Origin: Rhizobium sp. ASV8
Lineage (GTDB): Bacteria; Pseudomonadota; Alphaproteobacteria; Rhizobiales; Rhizobiaceae
NCBI RefSeq assembly: GCF_016429255.1
Contig: NZ_JAELUG010000013.1
Span: 18,756 to 82,755 of the forward strand
Reading direction: 5' to 3'
Length of the DNA: 64,000 nt
The translations under genes were made by a program, and so were the position numbers. Positions within the stretch are counted from its first letter, which is position 1. Every line of letters starts with the position of its first letter. Under the pieces are notes generated by a model. That model worked only from the letters and a program-made list of their open reading frames with translations, was not told where the DNA came from and did not search any database. Below are positions 17,265 through 25,350 of the stretch, piece after piece.

Positions 17265-17298
17265 GAAAAAGCCGCCGGGCTCACCCGGCGGCTTTTTT
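17265..17298 (+). terminator. Intrinsic terminator after L,D-transpeptidase
   Basis: GCCGCCGGG (17271-17279), CTCA loop, CCCGGCGGC (17284-17292), then six T. A preceding AAAAA run makes it potentially bidirectional. Confidence 0.92.
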
Positions 17299-17351
17299 GT
17301 CCTGAAGTGTTCGACGCACCGAAACTTTCGCCCGGCGCGTCAAGATGTTCC

Positions 17352-17456
17352 TTACAGCGCCGCGCGCCGCAAGTGGCGCGCAAAGGTCGCTGTAACACTT
17401 TAAATCTGCTGCATAATTTTATCCCTAAATCGATTCCGATTTAGGGAATTATGCAG
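17352..17456. repeat. RIME1-type intergenic mosaic element (two palindromes)
   Basis: About 105 bp made of two adjacent imperfect palindromes. The first has TTACAGCG (17352-17359) / CGCTGTAA (17388-17395) outer arms and GCGCGCC/GGCGCGC inner arms. The second has CTGCATAATT (17409-17418) / AATTATGCAG (17447-17456) outer arms and CCCTAAATCG (17423-17432) / CGATTTAGGG (17437-17446) inner arms. Length, architecture and position between converging genes fit RIME1, a dispersed non-coding element of fast-growing rhizobia. Confidence 0.75.
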
Positions 17457-17463
17457 TAGTGCC

Positions 17464-18612
17464 TCAGAAGCAGTCGCGGAAAAGAGCCTTGGTGTTCTCA
17501 AGCGTCATCGGCACCGGATTGCCGCCAGCGCTTGGATCTTCGATCGCCATGGCAGAAAGCTCGTCGATGCGGTCGGGCGTAATGCCCATGGCAGAAAGGC
17601 TTTCCGGCACGCCAAGCTCCGCACGCAGCTGCAGCACATAATCGTAGAAGCCGTCAAAACCGCCAGCGATACCGAGGTAAGCTGCCGCGCGGGCAATCTT
17701 GTCCTCGATGGCTTTACGGTTGAAGCGCAGGACCGCCGGCATGACGACGGCATTGGTCATGCCGTGATGCGTATTGTAGACGGCGCCGATCGGATGCGAC
17801 AGCGCATGAATGGCGCCAAGGCCCTTCTGGAAGGCGACGGCACCCATGGCGGCCGCGCTCATCATGTTGGCGCGGGCTTCGAGATCCGTTCCTTCCTTAT
17901 AGGCGCGCGGCAGAAACTCCTTAACCAGCCGCATGCCTTCCAGCGCGATACCAGCCGACATCGGATGATAGAAGGGCGAAGAATAAGCCTCCAGGCAATG
18001 CGCGAAGGCATCCATGCCGGTACCGGCCGTGATGACCTTCGGCATGCCCACGGTCAGTTCCGGATCGGCAATGACGACGCCCGGAAGGAACTTCGGATGG
18101 AAGATGATCTTCTTCACGTGCGTCGCGGAATTGGTGATGACGCTGGCGCGGCCGACTTCCGAACCGGTGCCTGCCGTCGTCGGCACGGCAACGATCGGTG
18201 CGATACCCTCGACGCTGGCGCGGGTCCACCAGTCGCCAATATCTTCGAAATCCCAGACTGGCCGCGTCTGGCCAGCCATGAAGGCAACGCACTTGCCGAG
18301 ATCGAGGCCGGAGCCGCCGCCGAAGGCGACGACGCCATCATGACCACCATCCTTGAATGCCTTAACGCCGGCTTCGAGGTTCTTCTCATTCGGGTTCGGG
18401 TCCACATCGGCGAAGATCGCTCGACCGAGGCCAGCCTCTTCCAGAATGTCCAGAGCCGTCTTGGTGATTGCCATCGAGGCAAGTCCCCGGTCGGTGACCA
18501 GGAGCGGCTTTTTCATGCCCAGGCTTTTGCAGGCGTCCGCCAGTTCCTTGATGCGGCCGCGGCCGAGCTTGAAAGCGTTCGGATAGCTCCAATTGGCTGA
18601 GATGTTGCTCAT
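17464..18612 (-). CDS. Iron-containing (group III) alcohol dehydrogenase
   Basis: 382-residue cytosolic NAD(P)-dependent dehydrogenase of the Fe-ADH family. The nucleotide-binding part has VAFGGGSGLDLGK (about 95-107) and IVAVPTTAGTGSEVG. The metal ligands are visible as the Asp and His of GMDAFAHCLEAY and the His residues of AIHALSHPIGA and YNTHHGMTNA. It overlaps the aldehyde dehydrogenase gene by the ATGA junction at 18609-18612 and is last in a five-gene minus-strand run. It probably interconverts an alcohol and an aldehyde in the same pathway; the substrate is unknown. Confidence 0.93.
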   Translation of the reverse strand: MSNISANWSYPNAFKLGRGRIKELADACKSLGMKKPLLVTDRGLASMAITKTALDILEEAGLGRAIFADVDPNPNEKNLEAGVKAFKDGGHDGVVAFGGGSGLDLGKCVAFMAGQTRPVWDFEDIGDWWTRASVEGIAPIVAVPTTAGTGSEVGRASVITNSATHVKKIIFHPKFLPGVVIADPELTVGMPKVITAGTGMDAFAHCLEAYSSPFYHPMSAGIALEGMRLVKEFLPRAYKEGTDLEARANMMSAAAMGAVAFQKGLGAIHALSHPIGAVYNTHHGMTNAVVMPAVLRFNRKAIEDKIARAAAYLGIAGGFDGFYDYVLQLRAELGVPESLSAMGITPDRIDELSAMAIEDPSAGGNPVPMTLENTKALFRDCF

Positions 18613-19994
18613 GCTGTTACTTTCTTCAGGTGATAGGATTTCGGGCGCGTCAGGTTATGGAAACCGATAATCGACAGCGAGCCGCCGCGGCCGGTTTCCT
18701 TGACGCCGGTCCAGCAAAGTGCCGGATCGAGATAGTCGGCGCGGTTCATGAAGACGGTGCCGGTTTCGATCTCGCGACCGATGCGTGAGGCACGTTCCAC
18801 ATCCTTCGTCCAGAGCGAAGCCGTCAGGCCGTAAGGGCTGTCGTTCATCAGCTCAAGCGCTTCAGCGTCCGACTTCACCTTCATGATGCCGACGGCCGGC
18901 CCGAAGGTTTCTTCGCGCATGAAGGCCATCGAATGATCGACATTCACGAGGATCTGCGGCGCGAGATAGGCGCCGCCGTCGTCGGCCGGGAACAGCTTCG
19001 GGTCGACCAGCGCCTTCGCACCCTTGGCGACCGCATCGGTGATCTGATCGCGCACGACCTTGGCGAAACGCTTGTGCGCCATCGGACCGAGCGATGTCTC
19101 GGGATCGAGCGGATTGCCGAGCTTGTAGTTCGAAACCCAGGCGACCGACTTTTCGACAAAGCTGTCGTAAAGCGATTCATGCACATAGATGCGCTCGATA
19201 CCGCAGCAGCACTGACCGGAATTGAAGGTGGCGCCATCCATCAGCGTGTCGACGGCGGCGTCGAGGTCGGCATCCTCCATCACATAGCCTGGATCCTTGC
19301 CACCAAGTTCCAGCCCCAGGCTGGTGAAGGTGCCGGCAGCGGCACGCTCGATCGACCGGCCGCCTTCGACGGAGCCGGTGAAATTGACGAAGTTGAAGCT
19401 GCCGGCAGCAATCAGCGCCGACGTCGTATCATGGTCGAGAAAGACATTCTGGAAAACGTCTGCGGGAACACCGGCCTCGACGAAAGCCTGAACGAGCCGC
19501 TCGCCGACGAGGAGCGTCTGACTTGCATGCTTGAGAATGACGGTATTGCCAGCCATCAAAGCCGGGGCGATAGTGTTGATCGCCGTCATGTAGGGGTAGT
19601 TCCAGGGTGCGATGACGAAGACGACGCCATGCGGCTCACGCTCGATGCGGCGGGCAAAATTGGCGCTGTCTTCCACGATCAGCGGCGCCATTGCATCGGC
19701 AGCGATCGAGGCGACATAATTCGAGCGCTCGTTGAAGCCGCGATATTCGCCGCCATACTTGATCGGGCGACCCATCTGCCAGGCAAGCTCCGGCACGACC
19801 ACATCGGCCATCTCGTTCAGCCGGGCGACGCCTTTCAGCACGAGCTGGACACGATCTTCCAGCGGGCGGCGCGCCCAATCCTTCTGCGCCTTGCGGGCGC
19901 GGGCCACGACTTCCTTGGCGGCGTCCAGCGACAACGCCGGACGCTCGGCATAAACCTCTCCGTTTACCGGTGAGACGCATTTGATCATCGTCAT
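18609..19994 (-). CDS. Aldehyde dehydrogenase
   Basis: 461-residue NAD(P)-dependent aldehyde dehydrogenase oxidising an aldehyde to its acid. It shows FVIAPWNYPYMTA, the NAD-loop region ending in FNFVNFTGSVEGGRS, the general-base Glu in LGLELGGKDPGYV, and the catalytic Cys in TFNSGQCCCGIERIYV; three consecutive Cys residues are unusual there. The terminal REETFGPAVGIMKV is also present. ATG 19994 has AGGA about 8 nt upstream; a longer ORF start adds 32 unlikely residues. Beside the glutamine-synthetase-like ligase it may act like PuuC on a gamma-glutamyl-aminoaldehyde; this is inferred from context. Confidence 0.93.
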   Translation of the reverse strand: MTMIKCVSPVNGEVYAERPALSLDAAKEVVARARKAQKDWARRPLEDRVQLVLKGVARLNEMADVVVPELAWQMGRPIKYGGEYRGFNERSNYVASIAADAMAPLIVEDSANFARRIEREPHGVVFVIAPWNYPYMTAINTIAPALMAGNTVILKHASQTLLVGERLVQAFVEAGVPADVFQNVFLDHDTTSALIAAGSFNFVNFTGSVEGGRSIERAAAGTFTSLGLELGGKDPGYVMEDADLDAAVDTLMDGATFNSGQCCCGIERIYVHESLYDSFVEKSVAWVSNYKLGNPLDPETSLGPMAHKRFAKVVRDQITDAVAKGAKALVDPKLFPADDGGAYLAPQILVNVDHSMAFMREETFGPAVGIMKVKSDAEALELMNDSPYGLTASLWTKDVERASRIGREIETGTVFMNRADYLDPALCWTGVKETGRGGSLSIIGFHNLTRPKSYHLKKVTA

Positions 19995-20148
19995 GATCGA
20001 ATTCCTGTTTTCTTGGTCATCAAATTGATTGTCGGATGTTGCACAACCTGTGGCCGCATTCAAAGCGGAAATATCAGGCGAGCGGGCCATCCTGACGCCC
20101 CTGCCCGATCATGAAATGGAAATCGGACAGGGACAGCTTGCAAAAGCC

Positions 20149-21519
20149 TTACGCTCTTTCGAATCCGCGCGCCACTTCCCAATCGGTGATGCGACGATCG
20201 TACTCCTCCTGCTCCCATTCGGCGGCCCGGGTATAGTGATCGATCACGTCATCGCCGAACGCCGCACGCAGCATTTTCGAATTGGCCAGAGCCTCGGTCG
20301 CACCGCGCAGCGTGCGCGGTATCTCGCGAACCTCGCGCGCGCCATAGGCGTCGCCGACGAAGGGCGCTTCCAGTTCGAGCTTGTTCTCGATCCCATCAAT
20401 GCCAGCTGCGATCAGGGCCGCAAAAGCAAGATAGGGATTAAGGTCGGAACCGCCGACGCGGCACTCGATACGGATGCTCTTCGTGTCAGCACCGCACAGA
20501 CGATAGCCGGCCGTGCGGTTGTCCGTGCTCCAGATCGCCTTGGTAGGCGCGAAGGTGCCGGCGACGAAGCGCTTGTAAGAGTTGATATAGGGCGCCAGGA
20601 AATAGGTGATTTCGCTGGCATGCGTCAGAAGGCCGGCAACGTAGTGCCTCATCATCGGCGTCATGCCGTGGTCTTTTTCCTTGTCGAAGAACAGCGGCGT
20701 CTTGCCATCGGCGCTCCACAGCGACTGGTGGATATGCGACGAGCTGCCGGCGGCGCTATAATTCCACTTCGCAAGGAACGTAATGGCCTTGCCCTTGGAC
20801 CAGGCAATCTCCTTACAGCCGTTTTTGATGATCGCATGGCGGTCGGCCATCGTCAGCGCGTCGGCGTAGCGGACGTTGATTTCCTCCTGGCCGGCAGAAG
20901 CCTCACCCTTGGAGTTTTCGACCGGAATATCGGCACCCTGCAAACCCTTGCGGATCGCCCGCATCACATCCTCTTCCTTGGTGGTCTGGAAGATGTGGTA
21001 GTCCTCGTTGTAGCCGCTGACGAGATTGAGATTACGATAGCCGGATTCGCGGGCGCTATCGTAGCTCTGGTCGAACAGGAAGAATTCGAGTTCCGAAGCC
21101 ATATAAGCCTTCATGCCCATCGCTTCGAGTCGTTTGACCTGCTTCTTGAGGATAGCACGCGGCGAATGAGCCACTTCCTCATGCGTGTGATGGTCGAGCA
21201 CGTCGCAGAGAACCAGCGCCGTGCCCTCCAGCCAGGGGATGCGGCGCAGCGTGGCGAGATCCGGCTTCATGGTATAATCGCCATAGCCCTTCTCCCAGCT
21301 CGTCGACTTGTAGCCGGAGACGGTTTCCATCTCGATGTCGGTCGCCTGCAGATAGTTGCAGCTATGCGTTTCCTTCCAGGCGCTCTCGACGAAGAATTCC
21401 GCCTGGAAACGTTTCCCCATCAGGCGACCCTGCATATCAACCTGGCATGCCAGAACCGTGTCGATGCGCCCTTCGGCCACATCTTTCTTGAGGTCGTCGA
21501 ACGTATAGCTGGTGCTCAT
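20149..21519 (-). CDS. Glutamine synthetase-family ligase (gamma-glutamyl-amine synthetase-like)
   Basis: 456-residue GS-fold ligase, shaped like the PuuA/GlnT class rather than housekeeping GlnA. It has the ASELEFFLFDQSY metal-binding strand (about 135-147), AGQEEINVRYADAL, the FLAKWNYSAAGSSSHIHQSL block in place of the GlnA HCHQS region, and an NRTAGYRLCGADTKSIRIECRVGGSDLNPYLA C-terminal active-site segment. The GlnA Tyr adenylylation motif is not seen. Such enzymes join glutamate to amines at the expense of ATP. Neighbouring aldehyde and alcohol dehydrogenases and an APC permease support amine catabolism via gamma-glutamylation. About 150 bp separate it from the aldehyde dehydrogenase start. 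Confidence 0.88.
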   Translation of the reverse strand: MSTSYTFDDLKKDVAEGRIDTVLACQVDMQGRLMGKRFQAEFFVESAWKETHSCNYLQATDIEMETVSGYKSTSWEKGYGDYTMKPDLATLRRIPWLEGTALVLCDVLDHHTHEEVAHSPRAILKKQVKRLEAMGMKAYMASELEFFLFDQSYDSARESGYRNLNLVSGYNEDYHIFQTTKEEDVMRAIRKGLQGADIPVENSKGEASAGQEEINVRYADALTMADRHAIIKNGCKEIAWSKGKAITFLAKWNYSAAGSSSHIHQSLWSADGKTPLFFDKEKDHGMTPMMRHYVAGLLTHASEITYFLAPYINSYKRFVAGTFAPTKAIWSTDNRTAGYRLCGADTKSIRIECRVGGSDLNPYLAFAALIAAGIDGIENKLELEAPFVGDAYGAREVREIPRTLRGATEALANSKMLRAAFGDDVIDHYTRAAEWEQEEYDRRITDWEVARGFERA

Positions 21520-21641
21520 AATTAATCCGCCTGAAAGATAGAAGAGTGATCGGCTGGCAGCTCAGGACCTAGAATCCTGGCCGCGCGTCAAGTTGGAAGG
21601 GGCCGGATTACGGCCCCCGCCGGATTGAATATGGATGAGGA

Positions 21642-23213
21642 TTACGCTTCGCCGACAGCGCGTTCGGCGGCAGCGATGTCGGCCTGGCGCTTGGCAATCA
21701 CGTCACCGATCGGCGGCCCCTGGAAGCGACGCTTCTCGAAGGCGAACCAGACGATGGCCGTCAGCACCAGGAAGCCGATGGTGATGTATAGCGCCCACTC
21801 ATTCGGCGGCTGCACGCCGATGATGAAGATGATCGCCATGGCGATAACCACCAGAACAGACACCAGCTTGTAGGTGCCGATGCCCATGTTCCACGGCCCC
21901 ATCTTCGGCCATTTCGCAGTCCCGATCGCCTTGATGCCGAGGACGATCGGCACGGTGAACGAGAGGAACAGGAAGATGACGGTGCACGACACGACAATCG
22001 TATAGGCCGACGAGCCGGCGATCGTGACGAGCGAAGCGCCCCAGACGAACAGCACGGCAAGAATGGCAGCCGTCCAGATGGCGATGGAGGGTGTGCGGAA
22101 CTTCGGGCTGACGCTGGCGAGCGATTTCGAGAATGGCAGGCCGCCGTCGCGCGAGAAAGCATAGATCATGCGCGATGCGGATGTGACGGTCGCAAGGCCG
22201 CACAGCAGCTGCGAGATGAAGATCGCCACATAGAGAATATTGGCGACGACAGGATGGGTGATGCTGTTGATGGTCCAGAAGAAGACGTTCCAGCCCTGCT
22301 TGGACGCTTCGTTCATGTCCGGGATCGCCAGGAGGAAGGCGAGGAGCATGATGTAGCCGAACAGCGATGACCACCAGACCGACGAAACCATGCCACGCGG
22401 CACGGAGCTGGAGGCCTTGACGGTTTCTTCGGACGTATGTGCCGAGGCGTCGTAACCGGTAATCGTGTAGATCGGCAGCAGCAAGCCAAGGGCGAAGACG
22501 TACCAGATATTATCCATCTTCGGCCAGACCGATGAATCACCTTCCGGCGTGCCGGAATAGTTGGTGAAGGTCCAGATGCGGCTGAAATCCCAGCTCTTGA
22601 CGCCGATGAGGCAGACGACGGTCAGCGCGATAGCGGCGGCGAAGATCAGGTAGCCGGACATGTCGGTCAACTTTGCCGTAAGCTTGATCCCGAAGTGATT
22701 GATCAAAGCCTGCAAACCGGTGATGACGGCAACGAAGATGATCTGGTTGGCAAAGCCCGCCGACGTATTCGTATCGACGGCAATGCCGAACCAGCCGGCG
22801 ATGGAGCCGCTGAAGAAGCCCCAGGTCCCGACGTTGATCGCACCAAGAACGGTGATCAGGCCGAGCAGGTTGAGCCACGCCGTCAGCCAGCCGGTGAACC
22901 GGTTGCCGAGGATCGAGCCCCAGTGATAAAGGCCGCCGGCCGTCGGATAGGCCGAGGAAATCTGCGCCATCGAGAGAGCGAAGACGCCCGAAATCACGCA
23001 GCCGATCGGCCAGCCGATACCGATCGCAGCACCGCCTGCGCCGGACGTGGCCTGCGCAAGGGAGTTGATGCCGCCAGATAGAATGCAAATGATGGAGAAG
23101 GAGATGGCGAAATTCGAGAACGAACTCATCCGCCGTTCCAACTCCTGAGCGTAGCCCATGGAGTGCAGGATATGCACATCCTGCTTTTTGTCTAACTCTG
23201 TATAATCAGACAT
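21642..23213 (-). CDS. APC-superfamily amino acid/amine permease
   Basis: 523-residue inner-membrane permease with about twelve hydrophobic helices. The N-terminus (YAQELERRMSSFSNFAISFSIICILSGG) and the SSAYPTAGGLYHWGSILG segment place it in the amino acid/choline (ACT/BAT-like) subgroup. It also has ITGYDASAHTSEETVKA and a charged C-terminal tail. ATG 23213 follows GGGGGA by 7 nt; a longer in-frame start adds 18 polar residues and is rejected. As first gene of the catabolic run after the intergenic TGTCACA palindrome, it probably imports the amine or amino acid degraded by the following enzymes. Confidence 0.9.
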   Translation of the reverse strand: MSDYTELDKKQDVHILHSMGYAQELERRMSSFSNFAISFSIICILSGGINSLAQATSGAGGAAIGIGWPIGCVISGVFALSMAQISSAYPTAGGLYHWGSILGNRFTGWLTAWLNLLGLITVLGAINVGTWGFFSGSIAGWFGIAVDTNTSAGFANQIIFVAVITGLQALINHFGIKLTAKLTDMSGYLIFAAAIALTVVCLIGVKSWDFSRIWTFTNYSGTPEGDSSVWPKMDNIWYVFALGLLLPIYTITGYDASAHTSEETVKASSSVPRGMVSSVWWSSLFGYIMLLAFLLAIPDMNEASKQGWNVFFWTINSITHPVVANILYVAIFISQLLCGLATVTSASRMIYAFSRDGGLPFSKSLASVSPKFRTPSIAIWTAAILAVLFVWGASLVTIAGSSAYTIVVSCTVIFLFLSFTVPIVLGIKAIGTAKWPKMGPWNMGIGTYKLVSVLVVIAMAIIFIIGVQPPNEWALYITIGFLVLTAIVWFAFEKRRFQGPPIGDVIAKRQADIAAAERAVGEA

Positions 23214-23258
23214 GTCATTCCCCCTTAAGCCCGGTCGTCCGCGGGATTGCGGAGAACC

Positions 23259-23269
23259 ATGTGTCACAT
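23259..23269. promoter_or_regulatory. ATGTGTCACAT palindrome upstream of the permease
   Basis: Eleven-bp palindrome centred 50 bp before the permease start. The core TGTCACA recurs (as TGTGACA or TGTCACA) in the two other control regions of the island, so it may be the RpiR-family operator. Confidence 0.45.
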
Positions 23270-23340
23270 GAGCCGCCAGCCTTTTGCCGTGCGGCTCGAT
23301 CGCAGTTGAACTGCTCCCCGGGGTCTTTTTCTTTTTAAGT

Positions 23341-24108
23341 TCAGGCTTCCAGGCTGTTCTGGAGAAGCCCTGTCAGATAGTCAGCCACGACCCCTTGGCC
23401 GACGTCATCTCCGATGAGATCGTTGCGGATCTCGATCATTACGTTATGCAGGCCGTTGGCGATCCCATGCAGTTTCAGCGTATGGGTCACGCCGTCTTCA
23501 GGCCCGTAAGGCTTGTTGCGGTCTGTCTGATAGAGCGGCGCTTCCGCCGCTGCATCCAGCATGCGATCGGCCAGCCAATGGTCGTCGTCATGCAGAATCC
23601 CAAGCTCCACCGCGCGCGGCTTGCCATTATAGATCGGCGTGAAGCTGTGCATCGTCACGATCACGGTTTTTTGTCCGCGTTCTGCCCTTTCTTTCAGGAG
23701 TGCCCGGATACGATCGTGAAACGGTATGTAAAGACCTTCGGTGCGCGCCCGCCGATCCGCCTCACCCAGGCGCTGATTGCCTGGGATCGAATAGATTTCG
23801 CTCGTTTCCGGCATAGCACCGGCACTTTCCGGAGGCCTGTTGCAGTCATAAATCAGGCGGGAGAAGCGCTGATAAACCAAAGTCGCATCGAGGCTTGCCG
23901 AAATCTTCCTTGCAACCGCGAGTGCGCCCGGATCCCAGGCGATGTGGCTGGAAAGTGCCTCGGCAGAAAGCCCGAGGTCCCCGAAACGCTCGGGCAAAGC
24001 ACGGGAAGCATGCTCGCAGACGATAAAAACCGCGCTGCTGCCATCTGGCCGTTCGACAGCGACGCAATCGCCGTCCGCCTTCGTCAAAATGCCTTGCTGT
24101 GCAAGCAT
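23341..24108 (-). CDS. N-formylglutamate amidohydrolase family protein
   Basis: 255-residue protein of the FGase (HutG-like) family, metal-dependent hydrolases related to carboxypeptidase-type aminohydrolases. Seen are FIVCEHASRALPERFGDLG near the start, HIAWDPGALAVARKIS, RLIYDCNRPPES, YIPFHDRIRALLKER, VIVTMHSFTPIYNGKPR and a late MIEIRNDLI strand. The His/Glu/Asp residues in these motifs are likely metal ligands. In its island it may split a glutamyl or formyl-glutamyl amide; a histidine pathway is not suggested because no hut genes are nearby. About 130 bp separate it from the permease. Confidence 0.9.
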   Translation of the reverse strand: MLAQQGILTKADGDCVAVERPDGSSAVFIVCEHASRALPERFGDLGLSAEALSSHIAWDPGALAVARKISASLDATLVYQRFSRLIYDCNRPPESAGAMPETSEIYSIPGNQRLGEADRRARTEGLYIPFHDRIRALLKERAERGQKTVIVTMHSFTPIYNGKPRAVELGILHDDDHWLADRMLDAAAEAPLYQTDRNKPYGPEDGVTHTLKLHGIANGLHNVMIEIRNDLIGDDVGQGVVADYLTGLLQNSLEA

Positions 24109-24205
24109 CCGGGGCGCCCCATTGCCGATTAATAAAATCTTTATAAGAAAAGAATTCTTCAGCTTTTGGTCGCTGTCAACCGGAAACTGAAATTATTTCT
24201 TCATT

Positions 24206-24230
24206 TGTGACATTGACTCGAAATGTGACA
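24206..24230. promoter_or_regulatory. Direct TGTGACA repeats in the divergent control region
   Basis: Two copies of TGTGACA (24206-24212 and 24224-24230), 18 bp apart start to start, lie between the divergent N-formylglutamate amidohydrolase and RpiR genes. They probably form an operator; related words are at 23262, 25216 and 25281. Confidence 0.5.
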
Positions 24231-24289
24231 GCGTTGTTATATCGTTGCAGGAGATCGGCATAAGACCGACCCCGGGGAGCTAAAATCGA

Positions 24290-25162
24290 TTGAACAATGC
24301 GTCAAAGACAGTTTCTGACGTGATCAATGCCCGCTTCGACACGCTGACGCGCGCCGAAAAGCAGCTGGCTAAGAGCCTGCTCGACAACTACCCCGTTTCG
24401 GGGTTGGGCAGCATCACAACGGTCGCGGAAAATGCGCGCGTCTCCACGCCGACCGTGGCGCGCATGGTGCAGAAACTCGGCTACAAGGGCTATCCCGACT
24501 TTCAGTCCCACCTCCACCAGGAGGTCGAAGCAACGATCTCCAACCCGCTGACGAAGCATGACCGCTGGGCATCGAATGCGCCCGGCACCCATATTCTCAA
24601 TCGTTTCGCCGATGCCATCATGGGCAATCTCCGACAGACGCTCTCCGATATCGATGCGGCGACATTCGATAGTGTCGCAGCACTCCTGTCCGAGCGAAAA
24701 CGCGGGCTTTATTTCGTCGGCGGCCGTATCACCGGCGCGCTCGCCGAATACTTCTTCACCCACATGCAGGTGATCCGCCCCAACACGACGCTGCTTTCGT
24801 CCAATTCCGGCACCTGGCCGCAATATGTTCTGAATATGAACCCTGGCGACCTGCTCGTGATCTTCGATATCAGGCGCTATGAACAGGAAATGGTCAATCT
24901 GGCCGCCGTCGCCCGCCGTCGCGGCGCCGAGATCATCGTCTTTACCGACCAATGGGCCTCGCCCGCCGTCAAATACGCCAAACACATCTTCCGCGTGCAG
25001 ATCGAAGCGCCGTCGGCCTGGGATTCATCGGTTGTCACACTTTTCATCGTCGAAGCCCTGATCGAAGCCGTGCAGAGCTCGACCTGGGACGAGACGAGCG
25101 AGCGCATGAAAACGCTCGAAGGTCTTTTCGAACAAACGAAATTGTTCCGCAAACCAAGTTAG
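24290..25162 (+). CDS. MurR/RpiR-family transcriptional regulator
   Basis: 290-residue regulator. An HTH_6 domain (about 1-78) contains LTRAEKQLAKSLLDNYP and the recognition part ENARVSTPTVARMVQKLGYKGYPDF. A SIS domain (about 125-265) with GLYFVGGRITGALAEYFF and VIFDIRRYEQEMVNLA would bind a phosphosugar or other small ligand. No ATG suits the N-terminus, so a TTG start at 24290, with GGGGAG about 11 nt upstream, is proposed; a GTG at 24320 is the fallback. Located between the divergent catabolic run and the ABC importer, it probably controls both. Confidence 0.88.
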   Translation: MNNASKTVSDVINARFDTLTRAEKQLAKSLLDNYPVSGLGSITTVAENARVSTPTVARMVQKLGYKGYPDFQSHLHQEVEATISNPLTKHDRWASNAPGTHILNRFADAIMGNLRQTLSDIDAATFDSVAALLSERKRGLYFVGGRITGALAEYFFTHMQVIRPNTTLLSSNSGTWPQYVLNMNPGDLLVIFDIRRYEQEMVNLAAVARRRGAEIIVFTDQWASPAVKYAKHIFRVQIEAPSAWDSSVVTLFIVEALIEAVQSSTWDETSERMKTLEGLFEQTKLFRKPS

Positions 25163-25215
25163 AGGGGAGCGAAACGACAAGATGATGTGAAGTAGGAGGT
25201 GTGGAATGCAGCAGC

Positions 25216-25286
25216 TGTCACACTTGACGATTAGAAGCAAAAATCAATTGCGTTCACAGCAAACACAACGCTTTGAAGCCGTCACA
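25216..25286. promoter_or_regulatory. TGTCACA/GTCACA words upstream of the ABC importer
   Basis: TGTCACA at 25216-25222 and GTCACA at 25281-25286 lie between the RpiR gene and the GTG start of the binding-protein gene. The same word occurs in the other two control regions of the island, which supports a shared regulator. Confidence 0.4.
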
Positions 25287-25350
25287 CAACCTTCATGTAA
25301 CGTCATTAACAGCAACGCCAGACACTGAAAACCCAAAAGGAGGAAATGCA

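Noticed and set aside
20029..21525. 498-codon open frame on the plus strand opposite the glutamine-synthetase-like gene
   Set aside because: The minus-strand frame gives a full conserved ligase; the opposite frame is an artefact of GC-rich third positions and has no recognisable domain.
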